Positions 12,222 through 22,700 of a stretch of DNA of 64,000 bases are shown here, in pieces. The DNA is from Rhynchopus sp. YZ270_cl-10 (lineage: Eukaryota; Euglenozoa; Diplonemea; Diplonemida; Diplonemidae). The notes beneath the pieces were generated by a model, which worked only from the letters and a program-made list of their open reading frames with translations, did no database searches and was not told where the DNA came from. The translations under genes were made by a program, and so were the position numbers. How positions within the stretch are numbered: position 1 is the stretch's first letter; every line of letters starts with the position of its first letter. The DNA lies in assembly GCA_964035575.1 (NCBI GenBank), contig OZ037885.1, forward strand, positions 1 to 64,000, in the 5' to 3' direction.

Positions 12222-12290
12222 AGTTAAACATATTTACATACCTTGTCTTGCGCCTTCGCTGCTGTCAAGGTGCTTTCTCTGGGTACCCAG
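12222..12290. repeat. Module shared with the second island
   Basis: The stretch from AAAGTTAAACATATTTACAT through CTTTCTCTGGGTACCCAGTA is matched at 45761-45836. In the second island it runs directly into the CCCAGTA minisatellite; here only one CCCAGTA follows. It may be the seed from which that minisatellite expanded. Confidence 0.75.
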
Positions 12291-12602
12291 TAGGAGGCTC
12301 AAAACTGCTCAATTCTGGCTGGAATTGCAAAATTGGGCACTTTTAGGATGTGACCAAAAAAATTTTCGAGAGTCTAGTTATTACAGAGGCTCACCTTAGA
12401 AGGCAAAAATAGTCAATAATCCGGATTACCGACAATAATCCGGATTATGTGACAAGGTGGATTACTGGTGTTTTGGTGGAAAAAACCGCAAAAACGCGTT
12501 TTAGACCCCCAGAGAGGCTCAAAACTGCTCAATTCTGGCTTTAATTGCAAAATTGGGCACTTTTAGGATGCGACCAAAAAAATTTTCGAGAGTCTAGTTA
12601 GG
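12291..12602. repeat. Duplicated ~90-bp block with intervening CCGGATT palindromes
   Basis: 12291-12380 and 12511-12602 are near-identical (GGCTCAAAACTGCTCAATT ... TTTTCGAGAGTCTAGTTA). Between them are palindromic AATCCGGATT motifs that also occur at the inner ends of the TIRs. A diverged relative lies at 46850-46945 in the second island. Confidence 0.8.
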
Positions 12603-12860
12603 GGTTCATTTTTTTTAAAGGGGTTCATTTTTTTTAAAAAAGGGGTTCATTTTTTTTAAAAAGGGGTTCATTTTTTTTAAAAAGGGGTTCATTTTTTTTA
12701 AGGGGTTCATTTTTTTTAAAAAGGGGTTCATTTTTTTTAAAAAGGGGTTCATTTTTTTTAAAAAAAAAGGGGTTCATTTTTTTTTAGGGGTTCATTTTTT
12801 TTTACACAGGGGTTCATTTTTTTTTACACAGGGGTTCATTTTTTTTTACACAAAAAAATA
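12601..12860. repeat. Minisatellite GGGGTTCATTTTTTTT(A)n
   Basis: About 13 tandem copies of GGGGTTCATTTTTTTT separated by A-rich spacers of variable length; the last copies have a TTACACA spacer. Located inside the 3.39 kb element. Confidence 0.93.
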
Positions 12861-12879
12861 TGTTAAGACGAAATCCTAC

Positions 12880-13813
12880 CGATGTGCCTACATGGGGCGT
12901 CCCCCGTCAGTAGTGCGCCAGATGAGGGGCACGAAGCGAAATGCGGTGAAAGGTGCAGGCCTGTTTTGCAGCAGGTCTGGAGAGTTGTGGCAACTCGTCT
13001 GCTGAGCGTGTGAAGTATCAAGGCAGAGGTTCGCTGTTCAAGTAAAACCTACCCTGGTCATCCTCTGCCTGTCTTGGTTTCTGTCGTGATTGTTTGTGTT
13101 TGTGGGCGGGATCAGATGGGTGGAGGGTGTTTACTTTGTGTTTAGCTCGGAGAAGTGGCTTACCCGCCCACTCTCTGTTATTTATTCAGTGTCATTTTTT
13201 CATTCATCCCCAAAGTTTGTAGACAGAGTCAAGACCACCTTGGCCAAAAGGGTTTTTTCACCACACTTTTCTTTTGCTTCCATTCGTGGAAGCGTTTGCT
13301 TTTCTTCTGTTCCTGGCCTGACGTGTGTTCAACAGGTGTGCTATTTTTACCAAGTGGAATCCATTTTTCTTTTTCCAGGGGAGGCACTAAAACAAACCAT
13401 TCTGCAGACAACAAAGCAAAGGCAATGTGTTTTTTATTCTCCCTTCCCTTCTTTTAAGTAAGGAGGATTAGGTCTTCTTTTTTTCCTTTTTTTGCCCCAG
13501 AAGTGTGACGCCTGTGTATTCAAATTGATCAAAAAGAATAAAAAACAAACACATAATGCAGTTTCTTGTTTTGTATAAAACTCTGTTGGCTCTACCGTAC
13601 TCTTCGCCCGCCTTTTATACAAAACTTGAAACACCGACCATTTTTGGTCATCATTTTTTCCTTTTCCTTTTTCCATTTCCTTTTTCCTTTTCCATTTCCT
13701 GTTCATTTTATTGTCTTTATTGTCTTCTCCATTTCTTCCTTTTTCCTTTCTAATCTCATAAAAAACTAGACCAAGTACAAAAGAGAAAAAAAAAAAAAAA
13801 AAAAAAAAAAAAA
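12880..13813. other. Transposon interior, no gene recognised
   Basis: Mixed-composition DNA with a few frames of 60-170 codons. One + frame (13090-13461) is rich in Phe and Ser and has no recognisable domain. A stretch at 13020-13075 can form a CAGAGG/CCTCTG hairpin. From 13650 it becomes pyrimidine-rich, ending in a run of about 30 A next to the right TIR. No transposase motif was seen. Confidence 0.6.
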
Positions 13814-13949
13814 GAATCCGGATTATGCGACAATGTGGATTATTTTTTGCGACAATGTGGATTACGACAATGTGGATTATGCGACAATGTGGATTATTAA
13901 TCCACATTGTCGTAATCCACATTTTTAGAGTCCACATTGTCGTTTCCCC

Positions 13950-14115
13950 TTTAAAAAAATCGATTTTTTGGTCAAATCCCCCTGGTGGTGAGGGGGTGTG
14001 TGTGTGTGTGTGTGGGTGTGTGTGGGTGTGCTGTGTGTGGGTGTGTAGTGTGTGTGGTGTGGGTGGCGCACATCTCTATAGTAAAGACTAAAAAACTAAG
14101 GTTTTTTAGGATTTT
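13950..14115. repeat. Displaced end of the third tandem unit (GT-rich junction element copy 4)
   Basis: Starts with the second TSD copy and continues TCGATTTTTTGGTCAAAT through the GT-rich tract to CTAAGGTTTTTTAGGATTT. This is exactly the part missing from the third tandem unit at 10562. Confidence 0.88.
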
Positions 14116-14150
14116 GCTTTGTCTTGGGGAGGGGAGGGGAGGAGACACAC

Positions 14151-14337
14151 GCTGCAAGGATGCTGTGCAAGGATGCTGTGCAAGGATGCTGTGCAAGGAT
14201 GCTGTGCAAGGATGCTGTGCAAGGATGCTGTGCAAGGATGCTGTGCAAGGATGCTGTGCAAGGATGCTGTGCAAGGATGCTGTGCAAGGATGCTGTGCAA
14301 GGATGCTGTGCAAGGATGCTGTGCAAGGATGCTGTGC
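14151..14337. repeat. Minisatellite CAAGGATGCTGTG (13 bp), about 14 copies
   Basis: Perfect 13-bp tandem repeats. 13 is not a multiple of three, so the array is open in several frames without coding anything. Confidence 0.96.
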
Positions 14338-14345
14338 TTGCTATG

Positions 14346-15250
14346 TCACTTCTGCAGCCCGATGCAGTCGTAGTGTGCATCGCACGCCACCACACAGCGC
14401 AGGTTGTCGCACGCCTCCTTCGGCCCGCAGCTTGCTGCGCTCGAGCACACACTCGTGCACTTGTTATCTTCACAGATCGTCGCCGAACATGCCTTAAACT
14501 TGCAGTCAGCGTCTTTTGCACAAGTTTTCTGCCCCTTCTCAAGTGAAAAGTCACCCACACCAACGCCCGTGAACACCTGGTTCGGGTTTGCTGTGTCTAC
14601 ACCCAACGAGAACCCGCCGCTACCGACAGTCCCGCTTTCCAGTTTGTCGTCAGCTCCGTCGTAAGCTCCCATCCAGGCAGGCCCACAGTGCAGTGATGTC
14701 GAACCCCATGTTCCGCAGGGCAGTCACACCCGCACTGTCCTCCTCACACACAACTGCTGCCGCCTGTTCCTGCTCCCTCTCTGTCTCTGCCTCTGCCGGC
14801 ACAGCAACCACAACCTCGTTGTCCTCCACCTGCACGTCCTCCTCCGCTGCCTCCATCGGCATCTTCTGCTCGCAGCGTGGCCCGTGCTGGCCTGCATGCT
14901 TCGCACACCTCACACAGTCTTTTCAGTCACCTCAAAGCTGCATCCGGCACACCAGTGACGTCCTCCTCCTCTTGGCTCGGCACCTCCACAGCCTCAGTCG
15001 CGTCTGCACTCTTCCTCTTGTGCACACGGCAGCGTGGACCTGGCTTACCTGCGTGCTTCACACTCCGACGGCAGCACGGTACACGGCAGCCTTCTTCAAT
15101 CAACCTCTTCAGGTGTCTGTGCTGTGGCCCCCGTCTGTGCAGCCTTGTCAGTATCATCATCTCCACTCTTCTTCCCGTGCACACGGCAGTGCCGACCGTG
15201 CTGACCTGCGTGTTTCACACTCCGACGGCAGCACGGCTTCACTTCCTTCA
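14346..15250 (-). pseudogene. Decayed gene with Cys/His repeats (unknown family)
   Basis: On the minus strand, protein-like sequence continues through this interval but moves between frames several times, and no single long frame or clear splice pattern explains it. The upstream part shows a repeated motif of the type SVKHAGQHGPRCRVH: three copies, each followed by an acidic Glu-rich spacer. The downstream part is a Cys-rich segment (CKFKACSATICEDNKC; about 10 Cys in 60 residues) resembling extracellular Cys-knot or Dickkopf-like spacing. I do not recognise the family. GC content is higher than the flanks, as in the real genes of this window. Most likely a broken host gene; an unannotated multi-exon gene is the alternative. 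Confidence 0.45.
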
Positions 15251-15419
15251 CAGACTGCGACACGTCTTCACCCACCGTCAGTTACAGGTCCCCCCTGCGC
15301 CAGCACAAACTTCAGGGGTTCCCCGACCCGCCCCCTCCATGTGTCATTGTGTAGTGGTTGGCTGTGAGGGTAATTCTTGTGTAGAACATCGCCTTTGCCT
15401 GTAATGTGTAGTGGTGCGC

Positions 15420-17040
15420 TGGAGAGCAGTGACCAAATGGATCCACCTCTTTTGTCGTGTTGTCATGATGATAGGGTGATGTATTGAAATATGGGTGAGC
15501 TTCGAAGAAGGCACCCGTCGTTCAAAAAAAGCGAAACAAGAGGTGCACGATAAGCAAGACTTAGGAGCGCCTTTCTCGACTGAAAAAGGGGGCAGCCCGT
15601 CCTACTGCAATCATGGCACAAAAAATAACAATAAAAAGTACTAGGATGGTACCGCAATGCAGGAAGGAACCTATCTGTGACCTTTTTCCAGTCTTCCAAG
15701 TCCTCCCTGAACGCAGCCGCGTATCCTACAGCAAATACCAAAAATGTAAACGGAGCACAAAAATGTATGACAAAAAAAAAGTGTAGTGCACCTAGGTGGT
15801 GCGCGACCAGAACACCGGAACAAATAGAATGGGCCTGTAGTGTCCATTCCTGTGCGGAAAAGACATGAAAATTCTCGCAGTGCCAATGGTGGCATCTGGA
15901 CAAGTGTCCCTCGACCAGAAGTCGAGTCCACACTTGCTCAACCCGACTTTGTCATTTTCTTTGAGTCAACCGAACAGTTGTCGAAGATGCTACTTTCTAC
16001 GAAATAGAATTCCAAGACAGAAGGCTCAGTCCATTTGCCACATGAGGGTGAAGTGTTTTATCAGTCTGTATACTTTATTCGGTCATTTTTTGAATAAAAA
16101 ACTTGTTACCCGCGGTGCAGCAACTGTGCCCTTTCAAACTGTTGTGTTGCGCGAAGCACAAAAGAAGGGGACAAAGGTATCGAAGATTGATTACAGCATC
16201 TTGCGATAAAACAGGGGGAGGGGAAGCACACGACAATAATACACGAGGGGGGCGATTTGGGTGATGGGATAAAACACCTACGTAGTGCAAACCTAAGCCA
16301 CAGCACTACCAGTGTGCACCCTTGAAGGCTAAGCACTGACCTAAGGCGACCGGGCGCACTTTGCACGTATTTTGCTTTGATAGTAACGTTAACAAATCTT
16401 AACGTACACTCTCTCTTGGTTCTAATAAAGGGGGTAAAAAATAGCTGATGGATAAATGGGGAAGAGGTTGAAAAGGAGGAACGCTTCCTCACCCCAGATC
16501 ACACCAAAAAAATAAGGGGAAAACGATGAAGCAGCGATCGTGGCTGGTCGTGTCTCTCGAATGGAATTCAAACGACTGTCGGAATAAAACATCCACAGAG
16601 AGAGGGATTGACACAACCACAACACACTGGAAAAAGGAATATAAAAAGGTAAAAAGAAACAACAACAACAAAAAAAAATAGTAGGAACAATTCGCGAAGT
16701 ACCTCTGTGCTCTTCTTTCTCACTAGGGAAATCTGAGGCACTAGTAATACTCCGAGAACGGATAATCAAGCACCACTGTGAGGCACATGAATACACAAAA
16801 AAGAGGGGAAAAATGTATTGAAGATTGATTACAACTTTCAATAAAGCTGGGAAACACACGAATATTATCCGTAAAACGTCATCTGGACCGCAAAAATATT
16901 ACAACTCTCGGAAAAATCGAAAAAGTTTCAGAATATTAATGGTCCACATATTTTACGTGTTACGGTATATAAAACGAGTAGTGCGACTGGGTCCAAAAAA
17001 AGGTCACGTTGTCAGGATGCCTTTTTGGCTTTTATTCCAC
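15420..17040. other. Intergenic, no gene recognised
   Basis: AT-rich, with scattered minus-strand frames of 60-157 codons rich in Phe, Leu and Ser and without domains. Two diverged copies of a ~70-bp stretch containing GAAGATTGATTACA lie at about 16180-16250 and 16805-16870. Nothing else was identified. Confidence 0.6.
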
Positions 17041-17042
17041 AG

Positions 17043-19174
17043 TTAAATAAAGTATACGAAGGATTTGGCACTTTTAGCGTGATTCTTTTTAATGATAATT
17101 TCACGCCGTCAGGGCGTTCGCCCCGGGGCGAAAAATATTTTTTTTCGTTAAAAAAATCTTTTCCTGAAAAAATGACATTTTATTTCGCCCCAGGGCTTCG
17201 CCCCACCGGGGCGAAACCCTGTATAAATAAATAAATAAATAAAAAAAGGGGAAAAAAAAAAAAAAAAAAAGAGAGAGAGAGATTTCTCCCCACCACCCTG
17301 TAGACCCCCCCGGAGGGGGGGTCGCAGAGGGGTGTCCACTGTACTCAAAATCATCCGCAAACCCGCCTGCCGTGAGAGGAAGTTTCCCCAGCACTCCCGC
17401 TCGCTCCTCAATCCTGCAGTCTGCTGAAGGTGCACCGTACCCCCTGTTATAGAAGGTGTCACTGCTCGTGTCAACTCTACCTTCAATGGCAGAGAGTTGA
17501 AAATAATCAAAATAAGGATGAAGTCTCATATGACGGATGCCTCTCTCTTGTACATCTGTTTGATTAAACAACACAAAGAGACCCTCAGTGAGGGGGGATT
17601 GATGAAATTCTCCATCGTTTTGCTGGTTTTAGTATCAGGAAAGTTCAGCTGTAATATCACTTGTGCTGGGGAAGGGATCACGCGCAAATCGCAAATTTTT
17701 TTTGACCATTCACCCCACGAACTAACTTCTCTCCGGCGGGAAAAATTTTTTTGACCTATTTTAAGCACCAGTAAAAAAACGAAAATTTCGGGGTTTTTGG
17801 TATTTCGCCACGATCAGGAAAAAACGATGGCGATAGCGAACGCCCTGCACGCCGTGTTTTTTTCGCAAATAAAAGCCACGCTAATTGAACTTTATTTCAC
17901 GCCTTTTCACTTTTTTTCACTGCAATTCCTTCAGAGCGTGATTTTATTTTTGTTTTTTTCACGCTAAAACAGGGGTTTTTTTTGGCGATAACTTCACGCT
18001 AAATTTTGGCACATCCTGCTCCACCACCCGCCTAAAAATTGAAAATTTCGCAATTTTTTTGCCCTTTTCCCATTTTTTTTTTTGCCACGTGCAACATGCT
18101 GAAGGATGTAAGACGCAAACGGTCCTCCGACAGGAGATGGACAAGCACCACAATGGTTTTGCTGAAGGACTGGCATTGTCGACACCGTACGTCCGTGAAT
18201 GGGACCGCTGTTTAAGGAATTCATTGGCAAGCCTGACGGTATGCCCACGGAAGCCGACTTCGTTTCGTGCATAGTGTATTCACGTACAAATCGTCGTCGT
18301 AATGGACAGCGTTCAGTAAGCTGAGCAGCATATTGGTGAGGAAGTATGGGGTGCAACTGCAAGACCAGTTTCCGAGGCTCGTGTGTCTCTTGAAGCAACA
18401 CCAGACGGCTACCGACACGACAGTCCAACGCATTCTGCACTCACGAAACAAGAAATCGACTCCTTCATTACCTATCAAGACGAAGGACACACCACCCCCT
18501 TTACTTCATTGTGAGGAAGGTGGTGGCTGGCATGATATTCTGTGATGGGTGGGGATCTTCTGAATGTCTCGCTCTTGCACGACAGCCATTTCCCGCCTCC
18601 CGCTAGAACCCGAGGTGTCGGGACACTGAGGGTGGCGAGAGGTCGATGTAGCTTTGTGTACCGTTGAGGCAGCTTTCCGAACCCGACCACACGCTACGCG
18701 CTATGCGTACACGCGGTGTAGGCTCCGTACTGTGTGCGTTACATGCTATATGCCGTTGTTGTGTGTGTAAAAACGTGAGTTGTGTGGTACTGCATGGGGT
18801 CACACGTGCACCACCCTGTGGCTCACATATGGTTCTACAGTGTGTTCTGCCACCCCGAAAATGCGTATCCCACCCCACATACCAGGGTATGGGCCCAGTT
18901 CACCAGTTTTTTGCAGGTTCCCAGCGAGCAAAAGCAGGCGGGAGGGTAGCAGGGCTGGAGGGACCCTCCAGTCTTTTTTAGCCTCCCTCCAGCCCCTCAG
19001 GCCCGCCAGCCCCCCAGCTGGAGTCCCGCTAGCCTAGCTAGGGGTCCCGCGGGATTCCCGGTAGCGTTGGCGGGAGGGTAATGAGGGCTACCCGGAGGCA
19101 CACATACTCGTTAGTTATTGCACAATAAATGAGTCACGCTAAAAGTGCCAAATCCTTTCGTATACTTTATTTAA
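17043..19174. mobile_element. Block bounded by a 41-bp inverted repeat (possible old element)
   Basis: 17043-17083 (TTAAATAAAGTATACGA ... CTTTTAGCGTGA) and 19134-19174 are inverted copies with one indel. The interior holds a perfect GC-rich hairpin near 17194-17222 (CAGGGCTTCGCCCC), more TTTTAGCGTG motifs around 17900-18000, a tyrosine-recombinase fossil and a GC-rich segment at 18900-19070. No target-site duplication is evident. It could be a transposon or two independent insertions of a small element in opposite orientation. Confidence 0.5.
18090..18620 (+). pseudogene. Tyrosine-recombinase fossil, N-terminal half
   Basis: The + strand contains a helix-rich segment followed by a stretch resembling the first half of a tyrosine-recombinase catalytic domain: LTKQEIDSFI and, downstream, a hydrophobic helix ending in SSECLALAR, which corresponds to the region of the first catalytic box. 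The copy is broken in a few places and clearly dead. Related sequence of the C-terminal half lies at 50350-51330. The family could be Crypton-like or a YR-type retroelement; I cannot decide. Orientation is opposite to all host genes of the window. Confidence 0.4.
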
Positions 19175-19190
19175 CGTGAAATAAAATTAC

Positions 19191-19358
19191 GTATTCAACG
19201 CCTTTTAGCGATTTTTTTTGCGATACTTCACTTATTTTTTTCCCAGGCTCGTGGATTCAATTTGCCTCGCTTCGCTCGGCAAATTAACTACCACTCGCCT
19301 GGTAAAAAAATGCGTGAAGTTATCGCAAAAAAAAACCACGCTAAAAGGCGTTGAATAA
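19191..19358. mobile_element. Foldback element (~168 bp)
   Basis: The arms ATTCAACGCCTTTTAGCG ... GCGATACTTCAC and their inverted copy GTGAAGTTATCGC ... CGCTAAAAGGCGTTGAAT enclose ~70 bp that contains a second palindrome (GCCTCGCTTCGCTCGGC). The arm carries the same TTTTAGCGTG-type motif as the 41-bp inverted repeat nearby. MITE-like; no coding capacity. Confidence 0.75.
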
Positions 19359-19732
19359 TAACTATTTTAAGCCACACTACACGAGGGGGATTGTGACTGG
19401 CCATACTCATTCTTAGATTGCAAGGACGCAAACACAGTTTGTGACCCCGTCTAGAAACTTGCGTGGCAGTGCACAAAGATGGTAGAGCGATAGATGGTGA
19501 GAAAAAGAGAGAGGGTCATTTGAAGACCCATACGAAGGGAAAGAGCAAAAGCAAAGAAAAGAAACTTTTTGGTGACAGTCTAAAACCTGTCAGCAGGAAA
19601 AACTTGTAACAAGGTCATAAAAGACGCTTCACAAATTCCTTCGGCCGACACACCCTGCACATAAAATAGAAAAATGGTTTGGAAATGCCCACAGCACCCG
19701 GCAGTCGCCGCGGGAATTGTACACCAACATTA

Positions 19733-22700
19733 CTACACATCTGTGGAACAAGTACTGTTGCACACAGCATTGGCCACAAACAGGTTGCAGTGGAAATGTG
19801 TGGTGGCAAGCGCAAGCCTCTTCCCTGCAGACACAACCTGCCCAAACACCTCAGAGTCAACAATGCTCACAGACACATAGCTGTCCTGTGTCAGGAGTGT
19901 GCCGGGCAGCGACACGTTCACAAGGTTGAGGTGGTTGCTGTGGTGGCCGTACCGCAGGCTTGCGAAGGTGTGGTGGAGGTGTGCCCAGGTAAGGTGGTGC
20001 CACCAGTACCCATGCCATCTGTGGTGGTAGCAGTGTGCGTGGATGCCGCTGCTGCACAGCTGCTTCATGTTGAAGAGCACAAAGTCAGGCCCCAGGCTCT
20101 CCTCCTCAAACAGCGTGTCGCGCAGGGTGTTCTCGTAGCCATGCACATCTTCGTACACAACGTTCACAAACACAAACCCGCCTGCACGCACACGCATGAA
20201 GGGCTTCTGTATGAGTATGTCCTCGTAATAGATGTGACCCCACCACGTTCCGTCCCACCACGACCGCCGCTCCACCTTCTGCTTCACCAGCCACGTGTCC
20301 ACATCAATTGTGAAGAAGTTGTACACCTGTCCCTCCCCCACCAGCGTCAGGTTGTCAGCGTCATCCACAACTGCCTCTGCAAGCGGCGCAGTCGTGTTCG
20401 ACACAACACTGCACGACGTCGTCAGCTCAGGGCGCACACACTCCACAAGCTTCGGCCCCGTGCACAGGTTCGCAGGCAGCATTAGCAGTGAGTCCGAGAA
20501 CTCAGCAATCTCGTCCACCACGTCTGTGAGGTTCGCCACCGCCCTGCACTGTTCTGTAGCATTCTCAGGTAGTGCCGCGTGCTTTGGACGCTCAGCTGTC
20601 GCAGGTCCGAACACAGACCGCCGCAGCACAACGTCGCCCAGTGTCCCCACAGCACCGTTCCCGGCAGCCACATCCACAGTCGACACATCACCGACAGAGA
20701 ACACCTTGAACCCAGACACGTGCCCCATCACACCCATGCTCTCCTCATCGACATCACCACCACCAGCACGACGCGGGTGCTCAATGCGGATCGTCTGCCT
20801 CCAGCTGTCCGCAGACCCACACCTGTCCTCTGTCGTCCACGTGCGCTCCACCACCGCAAGCCCGTCCGTGCAGCCCGCAGCACCCGCAGCGCTGAAGGCC
20901 ACCGTGTCGGCAAAGGTCAGGTTGATGCGGTACGACGTCAGGTTCAGTGCCGCCATGTCTGCGTGCGTCGCCACGTCCACAACCGTCGGCACACCGGCCA
21001 CAGACGGCCCGTAGTCGTTCAGGAACGCCACCGCCACCTCCGCTTCCGGCGTCGAGGCAAACTGCGGTGCAAACACGTCGTGCACGGTGATCACCTGCAC
21101 ACGCTCACGTGTCAGGCTTGCAGGGTAGTCGTCCCCGGTCCCGCAGTCCTGGTAGTGTGGCTGCACCTTCCAGACCCTGTTGATCGTCCACACACCGCAC
21201 GCCACCAGCACCGGTGCCTCATCACGATACCAGATGTGGAACGGTGTTGCGCAGTACGCCTCCCCTGTCGGGTACCCAAGGCCACCCGCCACGTCGTACG
21301 CGTCAAGCGTGCTGTTCGTGTGCGTCGTTGCATTCGGCGGGAAGGTCGCAAACTCAGGGCGCACCTGGTGCACAGCCACAACGTCCGCACCCATGTGTGC
21401 CGAGAGAAGCCTGCACCCGTGCGCATCCCACACGTCGCACGCAGGCTCCTCCGCCTGCTGCAGGCCGTCCAGCGCGTCGTACGCACCTGCCGTCGACACA
21501 AGCTTCCCTGCATGACACACAGAGGGTGCCTGGTCCACACCTGCCGCGTAGGCGAGCAGCCCCGCCCCAGCGTCCCACACCTGTGTCGAGGTCAGCGCTG
21601 CCAGCGGGTGCTGCAGCATCACCTCCTGTGTGAAGGTCGCCTCGTTCCCGCAGCGGTCGCCCGCCGTCCACGTGCGGTGCAGTGTCGCCAGCCCACGCTC
21701 CCGGCACGTCCCCTCCACAGCATAGTGCATCCACGGCCGCACCACAGTGTCCTCCGAGGTCAGGTACGTCGGGTGCGACACCCCGATCCCAAGCGCCACC
21801 ATGTCTGCGTGCGGTGTCTCTGCTGCACGTGGCACGGGGTGTGCCGCACGCCAGTTCTCAAAGAACGGCACAACCACAGCTGCGTCAGGTGTGTGCGTCC
21901 ACACGGGCGCTTCCAGATCCTCGACGTGGATGTGCTGCAGGTGCGTCAACGGCACACACCCGGGTGGCGTCGGCACAGCACCGGCAGGCGGCGCCAGCGT
22001 CCACACACGCCGCACCGTCCAGTGCCCGCAGGTCCCGTCTGCGCTTGCTGTGTCCGCGTAGCTCACTGCAAGTGGTGTTGCGCAGGCACCATCCTGCACA
22101 GCAGCGCCTCCGGTGCTTGCAGGGGCCAGCGCACTCGTCGTCTGCGCAGTGACATCCGCCGGTGTGTGTGCGAACTGCGGCACCACCGTCACCAGCTGTG
22201 ACACAACGCTGCTCCCCACACCCCCGCACGCAGCACGGTGGAAGGCCTGCCACGAGACTGTCTCATAACGCGACCCGCAGAGGCTTGGCACCAGCGGGTC
22301 TGGGTTCGACCTTGCTGCTGTTCCCACAATGCGCACCGTCACAGGCCCGCACACATCCACCATCGAGGTCACATGCGGCTTCGTGTGCACCTGCGTCTCC
22401 CCACACCCAAACGTCTGCGGTACGGCAGGGCCCAGCTCAGGCTCAGGGAACACAATCGTGACACGCTGCGTCAACACCACTGCAGGGAGGCTGGGTGTGC
22501 ACTGCGGCGCTACCGTCCACGTGCGCGTCAGTGGGCCCACGACGGGGTCGTCCAGCACGTCCGTGTGCGACAGGTCGTACGTGTACCGCATCCCCTTTGC
22601 TGCCTGCGCAGCAGTGTACACAGGCTGCACAGCCGCAAGCAGGTCGGGTGCTGCGAACTGCACAGTCGGCAGCACCCTGTGGTCGTAGAGCAGCGTCACG

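Larger units (their letters stand above)
10563..13949. mobile_element. 3.39 kb DNA transposon-like element, 136-bp TIRs, 9-bp TSD
   Basis: The termini 10563-10698 and 13814-13949 are inverted copies, begin GGGGAAACGACAATGTGGA, and differ only at the centre of an internal palindrome. The element is flanked by TTTAAAAAA on both sides (10554-10562 and 13950-13958). Removing the element and one copy of this 9-mer restores the sequence of the intact tandem units at 9051-9070. Long TIRs with a 9-bp TSD are typical of Mutator-like (MULE) elements. I found no transposase frame, so it looks non-autonomous. The interior carries a minisatellite, a 1.16 kb dispersed repeat, a duplicated 90-bp block and a second minisatellite. 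The near-identity of the TIRs implies a young insertion. The family assignment is inference from TIR and TSD lengths. Confidence 0.88.

Noticed and set aside
13090-13461. Possible gene of 123 codons inside the 3.39 kb element
   Set aside because: No domain, Phe/Ser-rich composition from T-rich DNA, and no codon signal.
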